Origin: Hyphomicrobiales bacterium
Lineage (GTDB): Bacteria > Pseudomonadota > Alphaproteobacteria > Rhizobiales > Xanthobacteraceae
Reading direction: 5' to 3'
Length of the DNA stretch: 64,000 nucleotides
Assembly (NCBI GenBank): GCA_016185205.1
Contig: JACPOA010000047.1
Span: 20,701 to 84,700 of the forward strand
Shown: positions 44,433-52,903 of the stretch, piece after piece
Position numbering within the stretch: position 1 is the stretch's first letter
How the letters are laid out: each line of letters begins with the position of its first letter
Made by a program: the position numbers and the translations under genes
The notes under the pieces: generated by a model
The model's database searches: none
What the model was told of the DNA's origin: nothing
What the model saw: only the letters and a program-made list of their open reading frames with translations

Positions 44433-45161
44433 CTACACCGTCAAATAGGTCCTCTGCACGTCCTGATTGTCGGCAAGCTCTGCCATCGCGCCCTGCCAGT
44501 GGATCTGGCCCTTTTCCAGGACATAGACCCGGTCCGACACCATGCGCGCGAAGTGGATGTTCTGCTCCGACAACAGGATCGACAGCCCCTCCTTTTTCAA
44601 TTCGACGATGGTGTTGGCCATCTGCTCGACGATCAGCGGGGCGACGCCTTCCGACGGCTCGTCGAGCAGCACCAGCAGCGGATTGCCCATCAGCGTACGC
44701 GCCACGGTGAGCATCTGCTGTTCGCCGCCGCTCATGCGGCTGCCCAGGCGGTCCGGCATGTCGGCGAGATTAGGAAACAGCGTGAATAGTTTTTCCGGCG
44801 TCCAGGAGGGCGCCGCGTTGCCGTCGGAAAAGCTACGCTCCGGCTGGCGGCCGATATCGAGATTTTCCATGACGGTGAGATCGACGAAGATGCGGCGGTC
44901 CTCCGGCGTGAAGCCCAGTCCGCGCCGCGCGATCTCGAAAGGCTTGAGGCGCGAGATATCCTCGCCGTTGAAGCGCACAACGCCTGCGCGCTGGGCGATG
45001 AGGCCCATGATCGCCTTTATGGTGGTGGACTTGCCGGCGCCATTGCGCCCCATCAGCGCCACCACCTCGCCACGGCCGACCGTGAAGCTAAGATCGTAGA
45101 GGATACGGGCGGCGCCGTACCAGGCGCTTAGAGATTCGACCGTGAGCATGGGCTCGCTCAT
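44433..45161 (-). CDS. ABC transporter ATP-binding protein, LivF type (second Liv system)
   Basis: 242 residues. Walker A GRNGAGKST near 39-47, signature MSGGEQQM near 139-146, Walker B LLVLLDEPSEGVAP and the LivF-type switch SEQNIHF. Start overlaps the livG stop (ATGA). Confidence 0.93.
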   Translation of the reverse strand: MSEPMLTVESLSAWYGAARILYDLSFTVGRGEVVALMGRNGAGKSTTIKAIMGLIAQRAGVVRFNGEDISRLKPFEIARRGLGFTPEDRRIFVDLTVMENLDIGRQPERSFSDGNAAPSWTPEKLFTLFPNLADMPDRLGSRMSGGEQQMLTVARTLMGNPLLVLLDEPSEGVAPLIVEQMANTIVELKKEGLSILLSEQNIHFARMVSDRVYVLEKGQIHWQGAMAELADNQDVQRTYLTV

Positions 45162-45922
45162 GGCGCCACCCCCGCGAATGTTTTTCCGGTGCCGAAATAA
45201 ACTTCGCGCACCTGGGCATTGTCGCGGATGGATTCGGCATCGCCGTCGGCGATCACGCGACCGCGCGCCAGCACGATGATGCGGTCGGCGAAGGCGAACA
45301 CCACGTCCATCGAATGCTCGGTGAACAGCACCGAGGTGCCGCGTTCCGTGACCAGCCGCTTGACCAATTCGATAAGTCCGTGGCGCTCCCCCGCGCCCAT
45401 GCCGGCGGTCGGCTCGTCCATCAGCAACAAGCGCGGCTCATTGGCGAGCGCGATCGCAAGCTCGACGCGTTTGACGTCGCCATAGGCGAGCTCGCGGCTC
45501 GGCCGGTCGGCGGCGGCGGCCATGCCGACCTGCTCGAGCAGATCAAGCGCGCGCGCGCGATGCAATTCGGCCGCCGGCCGCCACAGCCGGTAGGTTTCGC
45601 CACAGTGCGAAATCAAAGCCATCTGCACGTTCTCGATGACCGTCATCGACGCGAACGTCGCGGCGACCTGGAACGTGCGCCCGACGCCGAGCCGCCAGAT
45701 CTCGCGCGGCGCAAACCCGGCGATATTCCGGCCCGCGAGCAGCACTTCACCGGAATCCGGCGCGAGCTGGCCATTGATCATGTTAAAGCAGGTCGACTTG
45801 CCGGCGCCGTTCGGCCCGATCATGGCGAGAAACTCGGCAGGCTGAACGTCGAAGCTGACCGCATTGACCGCGTGCACGCCGCCGAAGGCCTTGGTCAGCG
45901 CGCGGACGGCGAGCACGCTCAT
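45158..45922 (-). CDS. ABC transporter ATP-binding protein, LivG type (second Liv system)
   Basis: 254 residues from ATG 45922, overlapping the permease stop. Walker A GPNGAGKST near 37-45, Walker B RLLLMDEPTAGMGAGE, switch TEHSMDVV and the LivG tail DAESIRDNAQVREVYFG. The signature region is RELAYGDVKRVELA, a LivG variant. The in-frame extension upstream lies in another frame of the permease gene and is not coding. Confidence 0.93.
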   Translation of the reverse strand: MSVLAVRALTKAFGGVHAVNAVSFDVQPAEFLAMIGPNGAGKSTCFNMINGQLAPDSGEVLLAGRNIAGFAPREIWRLGVGRTFQVAATFASMTVIENVQMALISHCGETYRLWRPAAELHRARALDLLEQVGMAAAADRPSRELAYGDVKRVELAIALANEPRLLLMDEPTAGMGAGERHGLIELVKRLVTERGTSVLFTEHSMDVVFAFADRIIVLARGRVIADGDAESIRDNAQVREVYFGTGKTFAGVAP

Positions 45923-47805
45923 GACGCCCCCTTGCCCTTGCGCCACAGCGACGCGAAAGCGCCGACGATGCCCTGCGGGAAGGCCAGCACCAGCAGGAGG
46001 ATGATGCAGCCCAACAGTGCGCGCCAATATTCGGTCTGCCGCATCACGGTGTCCTGCAACGTGGCATAGACCGAGGCGCCGACGATCGGGCCGGTCAGCG
46101 TCTGAATGCCGCCGAGCAACACCATCACCAGACCGTCGATCGAACGACCGACATGGATCGTTTCCGGCGAAATCGAGCCCTTGGCGAAGGCGAATAGCCC
46201 GCCGGCCACGCCGCAGACGCCGCCGGCAATGGCGAAGCCGAGCCAATGCACGCGCTTGACGTCGATGCCGATGGCTTCGGCACGCAGCGCGGAATCGCGG
46301 CCGGCGCGCATGGCATAGCCGAACGGCGCAAACAGAAAGCGCCGCAGTAGCAGCGCGCCGATCAGCGCGAGCGTGAGCGTGAGCAGGAAGTACACCCAGG
46401 CCCGGTCGAACGGCGGCTTCGGCCACACGCCGATCACGCCGTTGGAGCCGCCGGTGAAAGCTTCCCACTGGAACACCGCGGCCCAGACGATCTGCGCGAA
46501 GGCCAGCGTGAGCATCGCGAGATAGACGCCGGACAGCCGCACCGCAAACCAGCCGAACAACAGCGCGCCGGCCAAGGCCGCCAGCGGCGCCAGCGCCAGC
46601 GCAAAGCCCATCGGCAGGCTGAGCCATTTCACCAGCAGCGCCGCGCCATAGGCCCCTAAACCGAAATAGGCCGCGTGCCCGAACGAATGCATACCGCCCG
46701 GCCCCATGATGAAATGCAGCGAGGTGGCGAACAGCACCGCGATCAGCACGTCGATACCGAGAATGAGGAGATAGGGCGAGCTCTGCGCCAGCAGCGGCAG
46801 GCACAGCAACAGCGCCAGCACCACGGCGCCGAGCGCTTTCAGCATCGGCGTTGCCGGCCGCATCGGCTCTTCCGGCTCGGCGATCGAGCGCACCGCGGCT
46901 TGCGGGCGGCCGAGCAGGCCATAAGGCCGCGCGATCAGCACCACCGCCATCACCAGGAATTCGGCGACCAGTGTCAGCTTGGAAAAATTCACGCTGATAA
47001 AGCCGAAATCGACCACGCCGATGCCGATGCAGAGCGCCTTGACCTCGGCGATGATGACGGCGGCGAGATAGGCCCCGGTGATCGAGCCCATGCCGCCGAC
47101 CACCACCACCACGAAGGCATCGCCGATCGCCACCAGGTCGGTGGCAAGGTTGGCCGGCTCGCGCGCCACCTGCAACGCGCCGCCGAGGCCGGCGAGCGCC
47201 GCGCCGAGCGCGAACACGCTGGTGAACAGCAGCGACTGATTGACGCCGAGCGCGCCGACCATTTCGCGATCCTGCGTCGCCGCGCGCACCAGCCGGCCGA
47301 AGCGCGTGCGCGCCAGCGCGAAATGCAGGATCAGCAGCACCAGCGGGCCGAGCAAGGCCAGGAACAGGTCATAGCTCGGCAATTGGCGGCCGAGCACTTC
47401 GATCGCACCGCGCAGGCCGGGCGCGCGCGGGCCCAACAAGTCCTCCGGGCCCCACAGCCAGAGCGTGGCGTCGTTGATCACCAGCACCAGCGCGAAGGTG
47501 GCGAGCAGTTGGAACAGCTCGGGCGCGCGATAGATTCGCCGCAGCAGCACGATTTCTATAAACGCGCCGATGATGCCGACCACCAGCGCTGTGGCAAGAA
47601 TGCCGCCCCAGAAGCCGAGCGCGCCGCCGATATGCGTGGCGAAGGAATAGGCGATGTAGGTCCCCAGCATATAGAGGGACCCGTGCGCGATATTGATGAT
47701 GCGCGTGACGCCGAAGATCAGCGACAGCCCGACGGCGATAAAGAACAGGCCGGAGGCGGTCGACAGCCCGTTGAGCGCCTGAAAAAGGAATGCGCTGAGA
47801 GTCAT
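45919..47805 (-). CDS. Fused LivH-LivM branched-chain amino acid-type ABC permease
   Basis: 628 residues from ATG 47805. The first 290 or so residues are a complete LivH (GVTRIINIAHGSLYMLGTY, then QDREMVGALGVN); after a linker (RPQAAVRSIAEPEEPMRP, about 299-316) comes a complete LivM (MGPGGMHSFGHAAYFGLGAYG, then RAEAIGIDVKR). Together about 17-18 spans. In most Liv operons these are two genes; the first Liv system in this window has them separate. The fusion fixes a 1:1 ratio. A 150-base inverted repeat separates it from the binding-protein gene. Confidence 0.92.
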   Translation of the reverse strand: MTLSAFLFQALNGLSTASGLFFIAVGLSLIFGVTRIINIAHGSLYMLGTYIAYSFATHIGGALGFWGGILATALVVGIIGAFIEIVLLRRIYRAPELFQLLATFALVLVINDATLWLWGPEDLLGPRAPGLRGAIEVLGRQLPSYDLFLALLGPLVLLILHFALARTRFGRLVRAATQDREMVGALGVNQSLLFTSVFALGAALAGLGGALQVAREPANLATDLVAIGDAFVVVVVGGMGSITGAYLAAVIIAEVKALCIGIGVVDFGFISVNFSKLTLVAEFLVMAVVLIARPYGLLGRPQAAVRSIAEPEEPMRPATPMLKALGAVVLALLLCLPLLAQSSPYLLILGIDVLIAVLFATSLHFIMGPGGMHSFGHAAYFGLGAYGAALLVKWLSLPMGFALALAPLAALAGALLFGWFAVRLSGVYLAMLTLAFAQIVWAAVFQWEAFTGGSNGVIGVWPKPPFDRAWVYFLLTLTLALIGALLLRRFLFAPFGYAMRAGRDSALRAEAIGIDVKRVHWLGFAIAGGVCGVAGGLFAFAKGSISPETIHVGRSIDGLVMVLLGGIQTLTGPIVGASVYATLQDTVMRQTEYWRALLGCIILLLVLAFPQGIVGAFASLWRKGKGAS

Positions 47806-47829
47806 AAGGGCGTCGCCGCGCACTGTCTT

Positions 47830-47978
47830 ACCCTCTCCCCTTGTGGGAGAGGGTGGCTCGCGCGGAGGGAATCCGAGCGCGAGCCGGGTGAGGGGTCGGG
47901 GTTTGGGAAATCCACTGACCCCTCACCCGCCTCGCTCGCTCCGCTCGCTCGGCACCCTCTCCCACAAGGGGAGAGGGT
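47830..47978. repeat. Long inverted repeat between binding-protein and permease genes
   Basis: A 25-base arm at 47830-47854 and its exact reverse complement at 47954-47978 (each arm itself imperfectly palindromic around CTTGTGGG/CCCACAAG), with a second inner pair GGGTGAGGGGTC/GACCCCTCACCC. The transcript can fold into one long stem. The arm sequence is of the same type as the hairpins at 17540-17647 and 41136-41156. Confidence 0.88.
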
Positions 47979-48000
47979 CAAGCGAGCCCGTTGCAATTCA

Positions 48001-49215
48001 TCAATTCGATTCCGCCGGCCGCAGCTTCTTGACCTCGGCATCGGACGGCAGCACCGAGGCACCGTCGACATATTTGAAGTCGACCATGGTGCCCTTGCCG
48101 CCTTCGAGCGCGAGCTTGCCGACATAGGCGCCCATGGTGGCCTGATGGTCGCTCGCCCGGTAGACGAAGGGGCCAAACGGGCTGTCGACCTTGAGGTCCT
48201 TGAACGCCTCCACCAGCTTCTCGGTCTCGGTGGACTTCGCCTTGGCGATGCCGGCGGCCAGCGACTTCATGGTCACGTAGCCGACGATCGAGCCGAGCCG
48301 CGGATAGTCGTTGTATTTCTTCTGATAGGCGGTGACGAAGGCCAAGTGCTCCTTGGTCTTGATCTTGTCCCAAGGATAGCCGGTGACCACCCAGCCGACC
48401 GGGGTCTCGTCCTTGAGCGGATCGAGATATTCCGGCTCGCCCGACAGCAGGCTCACCACCGTGCGGTTCTTGAACACGCCGCGAGTATTGCCCTCGCGCA
48501 CGAACTTGGCGAGATCGCCGCCGAACAGCACGTTGAAGATAGCATCCGGCTTGGCGTCGTCGATCGCCTGCGCGACTGCGCCGGCGTCGATCTTGCCGAG
48601 CGGCGGCGCCTGTTCGGTGACGAATTCGACGTCGGGCTGCGCCTTCTTCATCAGCGTTTTGAAATTCTCCGCCGCCGACTGGCCGTATTCGAAGTTCGGA
48701 TAGACCAACGCCCAGCGCTTTTTCTTGGCGGCGGTCGCCGCCGGCAGCAGCATCGCCACCTGCATGTAGGTCGTGGCGCGCAGACGGAAGGTATATTTGT
48801 TGCCGTTCTGCCAGGTGATCTTGTCGGTGAGCGGCTCGGCGGCGAGGAAGAACACTTTCTTCTGGCCGGCGAAATTGGTCACCGCCAGGCCGATATGCGA
48901 CAGGAACGTGCCGGCGATCATGGCGACGCCTTCGCGCGTCACCAGTTCCTCGGCCACGCGCACGGCTTCGCCGGGATTGGCGCCGTCGTCGCGCGAGATT
49001 ACTTCCAGCTTCTTGCCGAGCACGCCGCCCTTGGCGTTGATCTCCTCGATCGCCATTTCCCAACCCTTTTTATAGGGATCGAGGAAGGCGGGCTGCGCCT
49101 TGTAGCTGTTGAGCTCGCCGATCTTGATGGTCTGCTGCGCCGATGCCGGCGCAGCGAGGCCGGCAGCGAGGACGCTGGCGAGCGCGAGAGTGAACACGTG
49201 ACGCGTCGGTCTCAT
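48001..49215 (-). CDS. ABC transporter substrate-binding protein, LivJ-like (second Liv system)
   Basis: 404 residues, ribosome site AGGGAG. Sec leader about 26 residues ending ASAQQ. Mature start QTIKIGELNSYKAQPAFLDPY, Peripla_BP_6 type, with YPNFEYGQSAAENFK and GEPEYLDPLKDETPVGWVV blocks. It feeds the fused permease encoded downstream. A 14-bp near-palindrome at 49268-49281 lies 53 bases before the start. The company of hydroxylase and hydrolase genes suggests an aromatic or heterocyclic ligand more than an amino acid. Confidence 0.92.
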   Translation of the reverse strand: MRPTRHVFTLALASVLAAGLAAPASAQQTIKIGELNSYKAQPAFLDPYKKGWEMAIEEINAKGGVLGKKLEVISRDDGANPGEAVRVAEELVTREGVAMIAGTFLSHIGLAVTNFAGQKKVFFLAAEPLTDKITWQNGNKYTFRLRATTYMQVAMLLPAATAAKKKRWALVYPNFEYGQSAAENFKTLMKKAQPDVEFVTEQAPPLGKIDAGAVAQAIDDAKPDAIFNVLFGGDLAKFVREGNTRGVFKNRTVVSLLSGEPEYLDPLKDETPVGWVVTGYPWDKIKTKEHLAFVTAYQKKYNDYPRLGSIVGYVTMKSLAAGIAKAKSTETEKLVEAFKDLKVDSPFGPFVYRASDHQATMGAYVGKLALEGGKGTMVDFKYVDGASVLPSDAEVKKLRPAESN

Positions 49216-49267
49216 GACGAAAGCTCCCTGCGTGTTGAGATTCCCGTCGCCTCTGGCCGGCGAACTT

Positions 49268-49281
49268 GTTTGTGCGCAAAT
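49268..49281. promoter_or_regulatory. Candidate MarR-type operator before the second Liv operon
   Basis: GTTTGTGCGCAAAT, a near-palindrome with TTTGTG/CGCAAA halves. It lies in the 100-base gap between the SDR gene end and the binding-protein start and shares RTTTGYRCRCAWAT with sites at 37884-37897 and 51044-51057. Confidence 0.45.
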
Positions 49282-49315
49282 AGTCCGACCAGCGGGCTAA
49301 GCTTGTCAAGCGAGC

Positions 49316-50134
49316 CTAACCCCTTGGCTTGTCGCGGAAACGGTCCATCAGCGGCTTGTCCTGGCCGCCGTCGATCTCGATCATGGTGCCGTTGACCATT
49401 TCCATCAATGGCGAGGCCAGCATCACGACCAGGTTCGCCACCTCGTCCACCTCGGCGATGCGGCCCATCGGGATCGAGGCCGGCGCCAGTTTGTCGGCTT
49501 CTTCCCGCGGGATTTTCATGTCGCGCGCCATGGCGTCGACCAGCCCGGCCCAGCGCTCGGTGCGCACCGGCCCCGGATTGACCGCGACGAAGCTGATGTT
49601 CTGGCGGCCATATTGGCCGGCGAGCGACATCGTGAGGTTCTGCCCCGCCGCATTGGCGGCGCCCGGGCAGATTTCCCAATAGGACGGCTTCACGCCGTCA
49701 TTGCCGATCAGGTTCACCACGCGACCGCCGCCCTGCTTGACCATGATCGGCAGCACGTAGCGCAGGCAGCGCACATAGCCCATGAATTTGAGCTGCAGGC
49801 CCTTCTCCCAGTCGTCCTCGGTCAGATGCTCGATGACGCCGCCGGCCGCCGAGCCGGCATTGTTGACCATGATGTCGACGCGACCCAAGGCTTTGTGCGC
49901 CTGCTCGATGAAATTCTTGGCGTCGGCGTCTTTGCGCAGATCGGCAGTGATGGCGACGATCTTACGGTTGGTCTCCTTGGCGATCTCATTTGCCGTCTTT
50001 TCGAGCGGCGCCTTGCGGCGCGCGCAGATCGCCACGTCGACGCCTTCCTTGGCCAGCGCGCGGGCAATGCCTTTGCCGATGCCTTCGCTGCCGCCGGTAA
50101 CCAGCGCGGTCTTGCCTTTGAGCTTGAGGTCCAC
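49316..50134 (-). CDS. SDR family protein lacking the canonical catalytic Tyr and Lys
   Basis: 272 residues, GTG start eight bases after GGGAGGA. Cofactor motif TGGSEGIG at 13-20 and NNAG at 91-94 are intact, and the C-terminus has the EIDGGQ strand. The position of the catalytic YxxxK reads PGAAN (157-161), so Tyr and Lys are replaced by Pro and Asn, and the active-site Ser is Gly. A known SDR subset has this GAANAA pattern. It may bind NAD(P) but catalyse differently or not at all. Encoded 23 bases after the alpha/beta hydrolase gene in the same direction. Confidence 0.85.
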   Translation of the reverse strand: MDLKLKGKTALVTGGSEGIGKGIARALAKEGVDVAICARRKAPLEKTANEIAKETNRKIVAITADLRKDADAKNFIEQAHKALGRVDIMVNNAGSAAGGVIEHLTEDDWEKGLQLKFMGYVRCLRYVLPIMVKQGGGRVVNLIGNDGVKPSYWEICPGAANAAGQNLTMSLAGQYGRQNISFVAVNPGPVRTERWAGLVDAMARDMKIPREEADKLAPASIPMGRIAEVDEVANLVVMLASPLMEMVNGTMIEIDGGQDKPLMDRFRDKPRG

Positions 50135-50157
50135 GGCAAATCCTCCCTTACGTTTTT

Positions 50158-51015
50158 CTATGCACCCTTGTGCGCCAACCAGCGGCCGGCCTCGGCGGCG
50201 GCAAACAGGTCGACGAGCGCGGCGTTGAAAGCGGCCGGCTCCTCCGACGGGACATTATGGCCGGTGCGCGGGATCATCAGCAGGCCGGCACTCGGCACCG
50301 TGCGCTTGAGAAACACGCTGCCGTCGATGCAGGGTTCGTCCTCGTCGCCGACCACGATCAGCAGCGGCACCGCGAAGCGCTTGAGCGCGTCCTCCATCTC
50401 CCACAGCGTCGGACGCTTGAGCTGGAGATTGAGCATGGTGTGGGCGTGGCCCTGCGCCGAATGCTCGGCCAGCATGCGGGCAAATTCAGCATAGCCGCGC
50501 GGGTCCTTGTGCTTGAGCGCCTGGCGCATCGGCGCATCGGCATATTTCGCCGCAGCCGCCGCGATGCCCTCGTCGGCGAACATCTTGCCGGTCTCGGCCG
50601 CGAGCGCCTTCATCGCCTCGCGCTTGCTGGCGTCGGGGGTCGAGCCCCAGCCGCAACCGGCGGCCGTCACCGACAGGCAGCGCTCAGGCCGCAGCATGCC
50701 GACATGCAGCGCGGTATAGGCGCCCATCGAATGCCCGACCACATGCGCCTTGTCGATTGCGAGCGCGTCCATCAGCGCGAGCACGTCGTCGCGCGCGATA
50801 TCCTGGCTGTAGCGCGCGCCGTCGGACGGCACGTCGGAGGGCGGATAGCCGCGCTGGCTATAGGTGACGCCGCGATGCGACCGCGAAAAGAACCGCAGCT
50901 GCGGCTCCCAGGTGCGATAGTCGCCGGCATATTCGTGCACGAAGACCACGGCTGAGCCGCTGCCCGCCTCTTCGTAGTAGAGCTGCGTGCCGTCCCGCGC
51001 TGTAATATGCGGCAT
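50158..51015 (-). CDS. Alpha/beta hydrolase
   Basis: 285 residues from ATG 51015. Nucleophile elbow GHSMGA with S96, catalytic Asp probably in VVGDEDEP and His in TGHNVP; the oxyanion region is FVHEYAG at 25-31. The fold covers esterases, C-C bond hydrolases of meta-cleavage pathways and dehalogenases; the sequence does not decide. First gene of an operon with the SDR, divergent from the third NitT/TauT transporter with a shared 126-base promoter region. Confidence 0.87.
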   Translation of the reverse strand: MPHITARDGTQLYYEEAGSGSAVVFVHEYAGDYRTWEPQLRFFSRSHRGVTYSQRGYPPSDVPSDGARYSQDIARDDVLALMDALAIDKAHVVGHSMGAYTALHVGMLRPERCLSVTAAGCGWGSTPDASKREAMKALAAETGKMFADEGIAAAAAKYADAPMRQALKHKDPRGYAEFARMLAEHSAQGHAHTMLNLQLKRPTLWEMEDALKRFAVPLLIVVGDEDEPCIDGSVFLKRTVPSAGLLMIPRTGHNVPSEEPAAFNAALVDLFAAAEAGRWLAHKGA

Positions 51016-51043
51016 CTCGTGCTCCGGCCGGTGAAGATTGATT

Positions 51044-51057
51044 ATTTGCACGCAAAT
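51044..51057. promoter_or_regulatory. Candidate MarR-type operator in the hydrolase/ABC divergent promoter
   Basis: ATTTGCACGCAAAT: perfect 6-base halves ATTTGC/GCAAAT around AC, the best copy of the RTTTGYRCRCAWAT motif. It is 29 bases from the hydrolase start and 85 bases from the binding-protein start, so it could control both directions. Confidence 0.5.
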
Positions 51058-51141
51058 GAAACCCGAGTAAAGTCGTCGACGCCAATCTCAAGTCGTGGCG
51101 ATCAAGACCACGTCTGCATAAGCCATCAGGGAGAACCAGCC

Positions 51142-52128
51142 ATGCCGAAACACTCTCGACGCGGCCTTGCCGCGCTTGCCGCGGCGTTCGCCTTTGCGCT
51201 TGCCGGATTCTTTGCAGCCCCGGCGCAGGCGCAGAACAAGCCGATCATCAAGGTTTCCAGCCTCACGCTGCCGGTGTTCAATCCGCTGGTGTGGAATATC
51301 ATGAAGGCCAAGGGCTTCGACGCCAAGCACGGCTTCGAGCTCGACATCCACGCCTATCCGTCGATCTCGGCGTTCTATGCCGGCTTCGCCACCGGCGAGA
51401 CCGAGGTGCTGATCGGCGGCCCGACCATCCTGCAGAAGCTCTACCAGGAAGGCGTGCCGGTGCGCATCGTCGGCACCGGCTTTACCCTCGCCGATCTCGT
51501 CATCTTCACCAAGAACGCGGCCATCAAGTCGCTAGTCGATCTCAAGGGCAAGCAACTCGCCGTCGATATGGGCGGCTCGCAATTCCAGGTCACCAAGATG
51601 TACCTGGCCGCCAAGGGTATCGATCTCGGCAAGGACATCACCGTCGTCAACGCCAATTTCGCCGTCGCCCGCGCGCAACTCGAGGCCGACCGCGTCGATG
51701 CCGCGCTGGTGATTGAACCGCTGGCCAGCATCATCGTTAAGCAGAATCCCGGCTGGCATGTCATCTTCAACGGCGCGCAGGGCTGGAAGGAAATCACCGG
51801 CGCCGACGGCTGGGAAATCGTGACCGCCATGCGCGCCGACGCAATCGCGAAAACTCCCAACGCGCCGAAGATGCTGGTCGCGGCCCTGCAGGACGTCGCC
51901 GCGTTCATGCAGTCGAGCACCGCCGAGGCCGACAAGATCGCCAACGAGACGCTCAAGCTGCCGCCCGGCATCCTGACCGCCGCGCTGGAGAGCAAGCGCC
52001 TGCAGATGATCATCAAGCCGGCTTGGGAGCCGGCCACCAAGAAGTCGATCAGCGATATGATGGAGCGCGCGGTGAAGGCCGGGTTCTACGAGAAAATGCC
52101 GGACGAGAAGATCTTCTATGCCCCATGA
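51142..52128 (+). CDS. ABC transporter substrate-binding protein, NitT/TauT type (third system)
   Basis: 328 residues from ATG 51142. Leader about 31 residues with a long Ala-rich core and APAQAQ cleavage site. Mature SsuA/TauA-type blocks: VWNIMKAKGFDAKHGFEL, ATGETEVLIGGPTILQKL, LKGKQLAVDMGGSQFQV. Its stop overlaps the permease start by 11 bases. Ligand unknown, but the divergent hydrolase suggests an ester or amide compound. Confidence 0.9.
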   Translation: MPKHSRRGLAALAAAFAFALAGFFAAPAQAQNKPIIKVSSLTLPVFNPLVWNIMKAKGFDAKHGFELDIHAYPSISAFYAGFATGETEVLIGGPTILQKLYQEGVPVRIVGTGFTLADLVIFTKNAAIKSLVDLKGKQLAVDMGGSQFQVTKMYLAAKGIDLGKDITVVNANFAVARAQLEADRVDAALVIEPLASIIVKQNPGWHVIFNGAQGWKEITGADGWEIVTAMRADAIAKTPNAPKMLVAALQDVAAFMQSSTAEADKIANETLKLPPGILTAALESKRLQMIIKPAWEPATKKSISDMMERAVKAGFYEKMPDEKIFYAP

Positions 52129-52903
52129 GGAGCTGCACGGGTCTATCCCGGCTTCCTACCCCTCGCTGACGTTTCCGCGTCAGACTCTCGTCTCGCTGCT
52201 GGTCTTCGCCGTCGTCTGGGAGGTCATGTCGCATCTGGCGCCGGTGCTCGGGATTCCGCCGTTCGCCATCCCGAGCCTGGTGCGGATCGCCAAAAGCATC
52301 GCCACCATTACGCCGATCGATATCGTCGTCACGCTGGCGCGCGTGATCGGCGCGCTGGTGGTCTCGTTCGTGCTGGGCGTCGCGATGGCAATGGCGATGT
52401 ACCGCTCGGAGCCGCTGGAGAAGTACCTGCACCCGATATTCCGCATCCTGATGGCGGTGCCGGTGGTGTCCTGGATCCTGTTCGCGGTGCTGTGGTTTCC
52501 CGGCGTCGAATTCCGCATCGGCTTCGTGCTGGTGGTGGTGTGCGGCCCGGTGTTCCTGGTCGACACGCTCGACGCCATGAGGAGTGTTCCCAGAGAACTC
52601 CGCCACATGATGCAGTCGTTCCGGCCGACCACTTGGCAATTCTTTCGCAAGCTGATGCTGCCGGCGATCGTGCCGACCATCTTCACGAGCTGGAAGGTCA
52701 ATATCAGCCTGGCGATCCGCGTGGTCACCATCGCCGAACTGGTCGGCGCGGTCACCGGCATCGGTCATCAATTGTCGATAGCGCAGGAATTATTCTCGGT
52801 CGCCGACGTGTTCGCCTGGACGATTGTGCTGGTCGCGCTGCTGTTCCTGCTCGAAGCGATCGTTGCGAGGATCGAGGCCCGCGTTCTGCGGTGGCGCCCA
52901 TGA
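52118..52903 (+). CDS. ABC transporter permease, NitT/TauT type (third system)
   Basis: 261 residues, about six spans, EAA loop with MMQSFRPTTWQFFRKLMLPAIVP near 160-182. Starts inside the end of the binding-protein gene and ends in an ATGA overlap with the ATPase gene, so all three are translationally coupled. Confidence 0.92.
   Translation: MPHEELHGSIPASYPSLTFPRQTLVSLLVFAVVWEVMSHLAPVLGIPPFAIPSLVRIAKSIATITPIDIVVTLARVIGALVVSFVLGVAMAMAMYRSEPLEKYLHPIFRILMAVPVVSWILFAVLWFPGVEFRIGFVLVVVCGPVFLVDTLDAMRSVPRELRHMMQSFRPTTWQFFRKLMLPAIVPTIFTSWKVNISLAIRVVTIAELVGAVTGIGHQLSIAQELFSVADVFAWTIVLVALLFLLEAIVARIEARVLRWRP

Noticed and set aside
45923..46804. N-terminal extension of the LivG protein at 45158-45922
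   Set aside because: Out of frame within the fused permease gene; the ATG at 45922 overlaps the permease stop in the normal coupled way.
46675..49395. 906-codon open frame on the plus strand
   Set aside because: Antisense to the Liv permease and binding-protein genes; rich in His, Arg, Gln and Asp as expected of a GC-rich shadow frame, with no recognisable domain.
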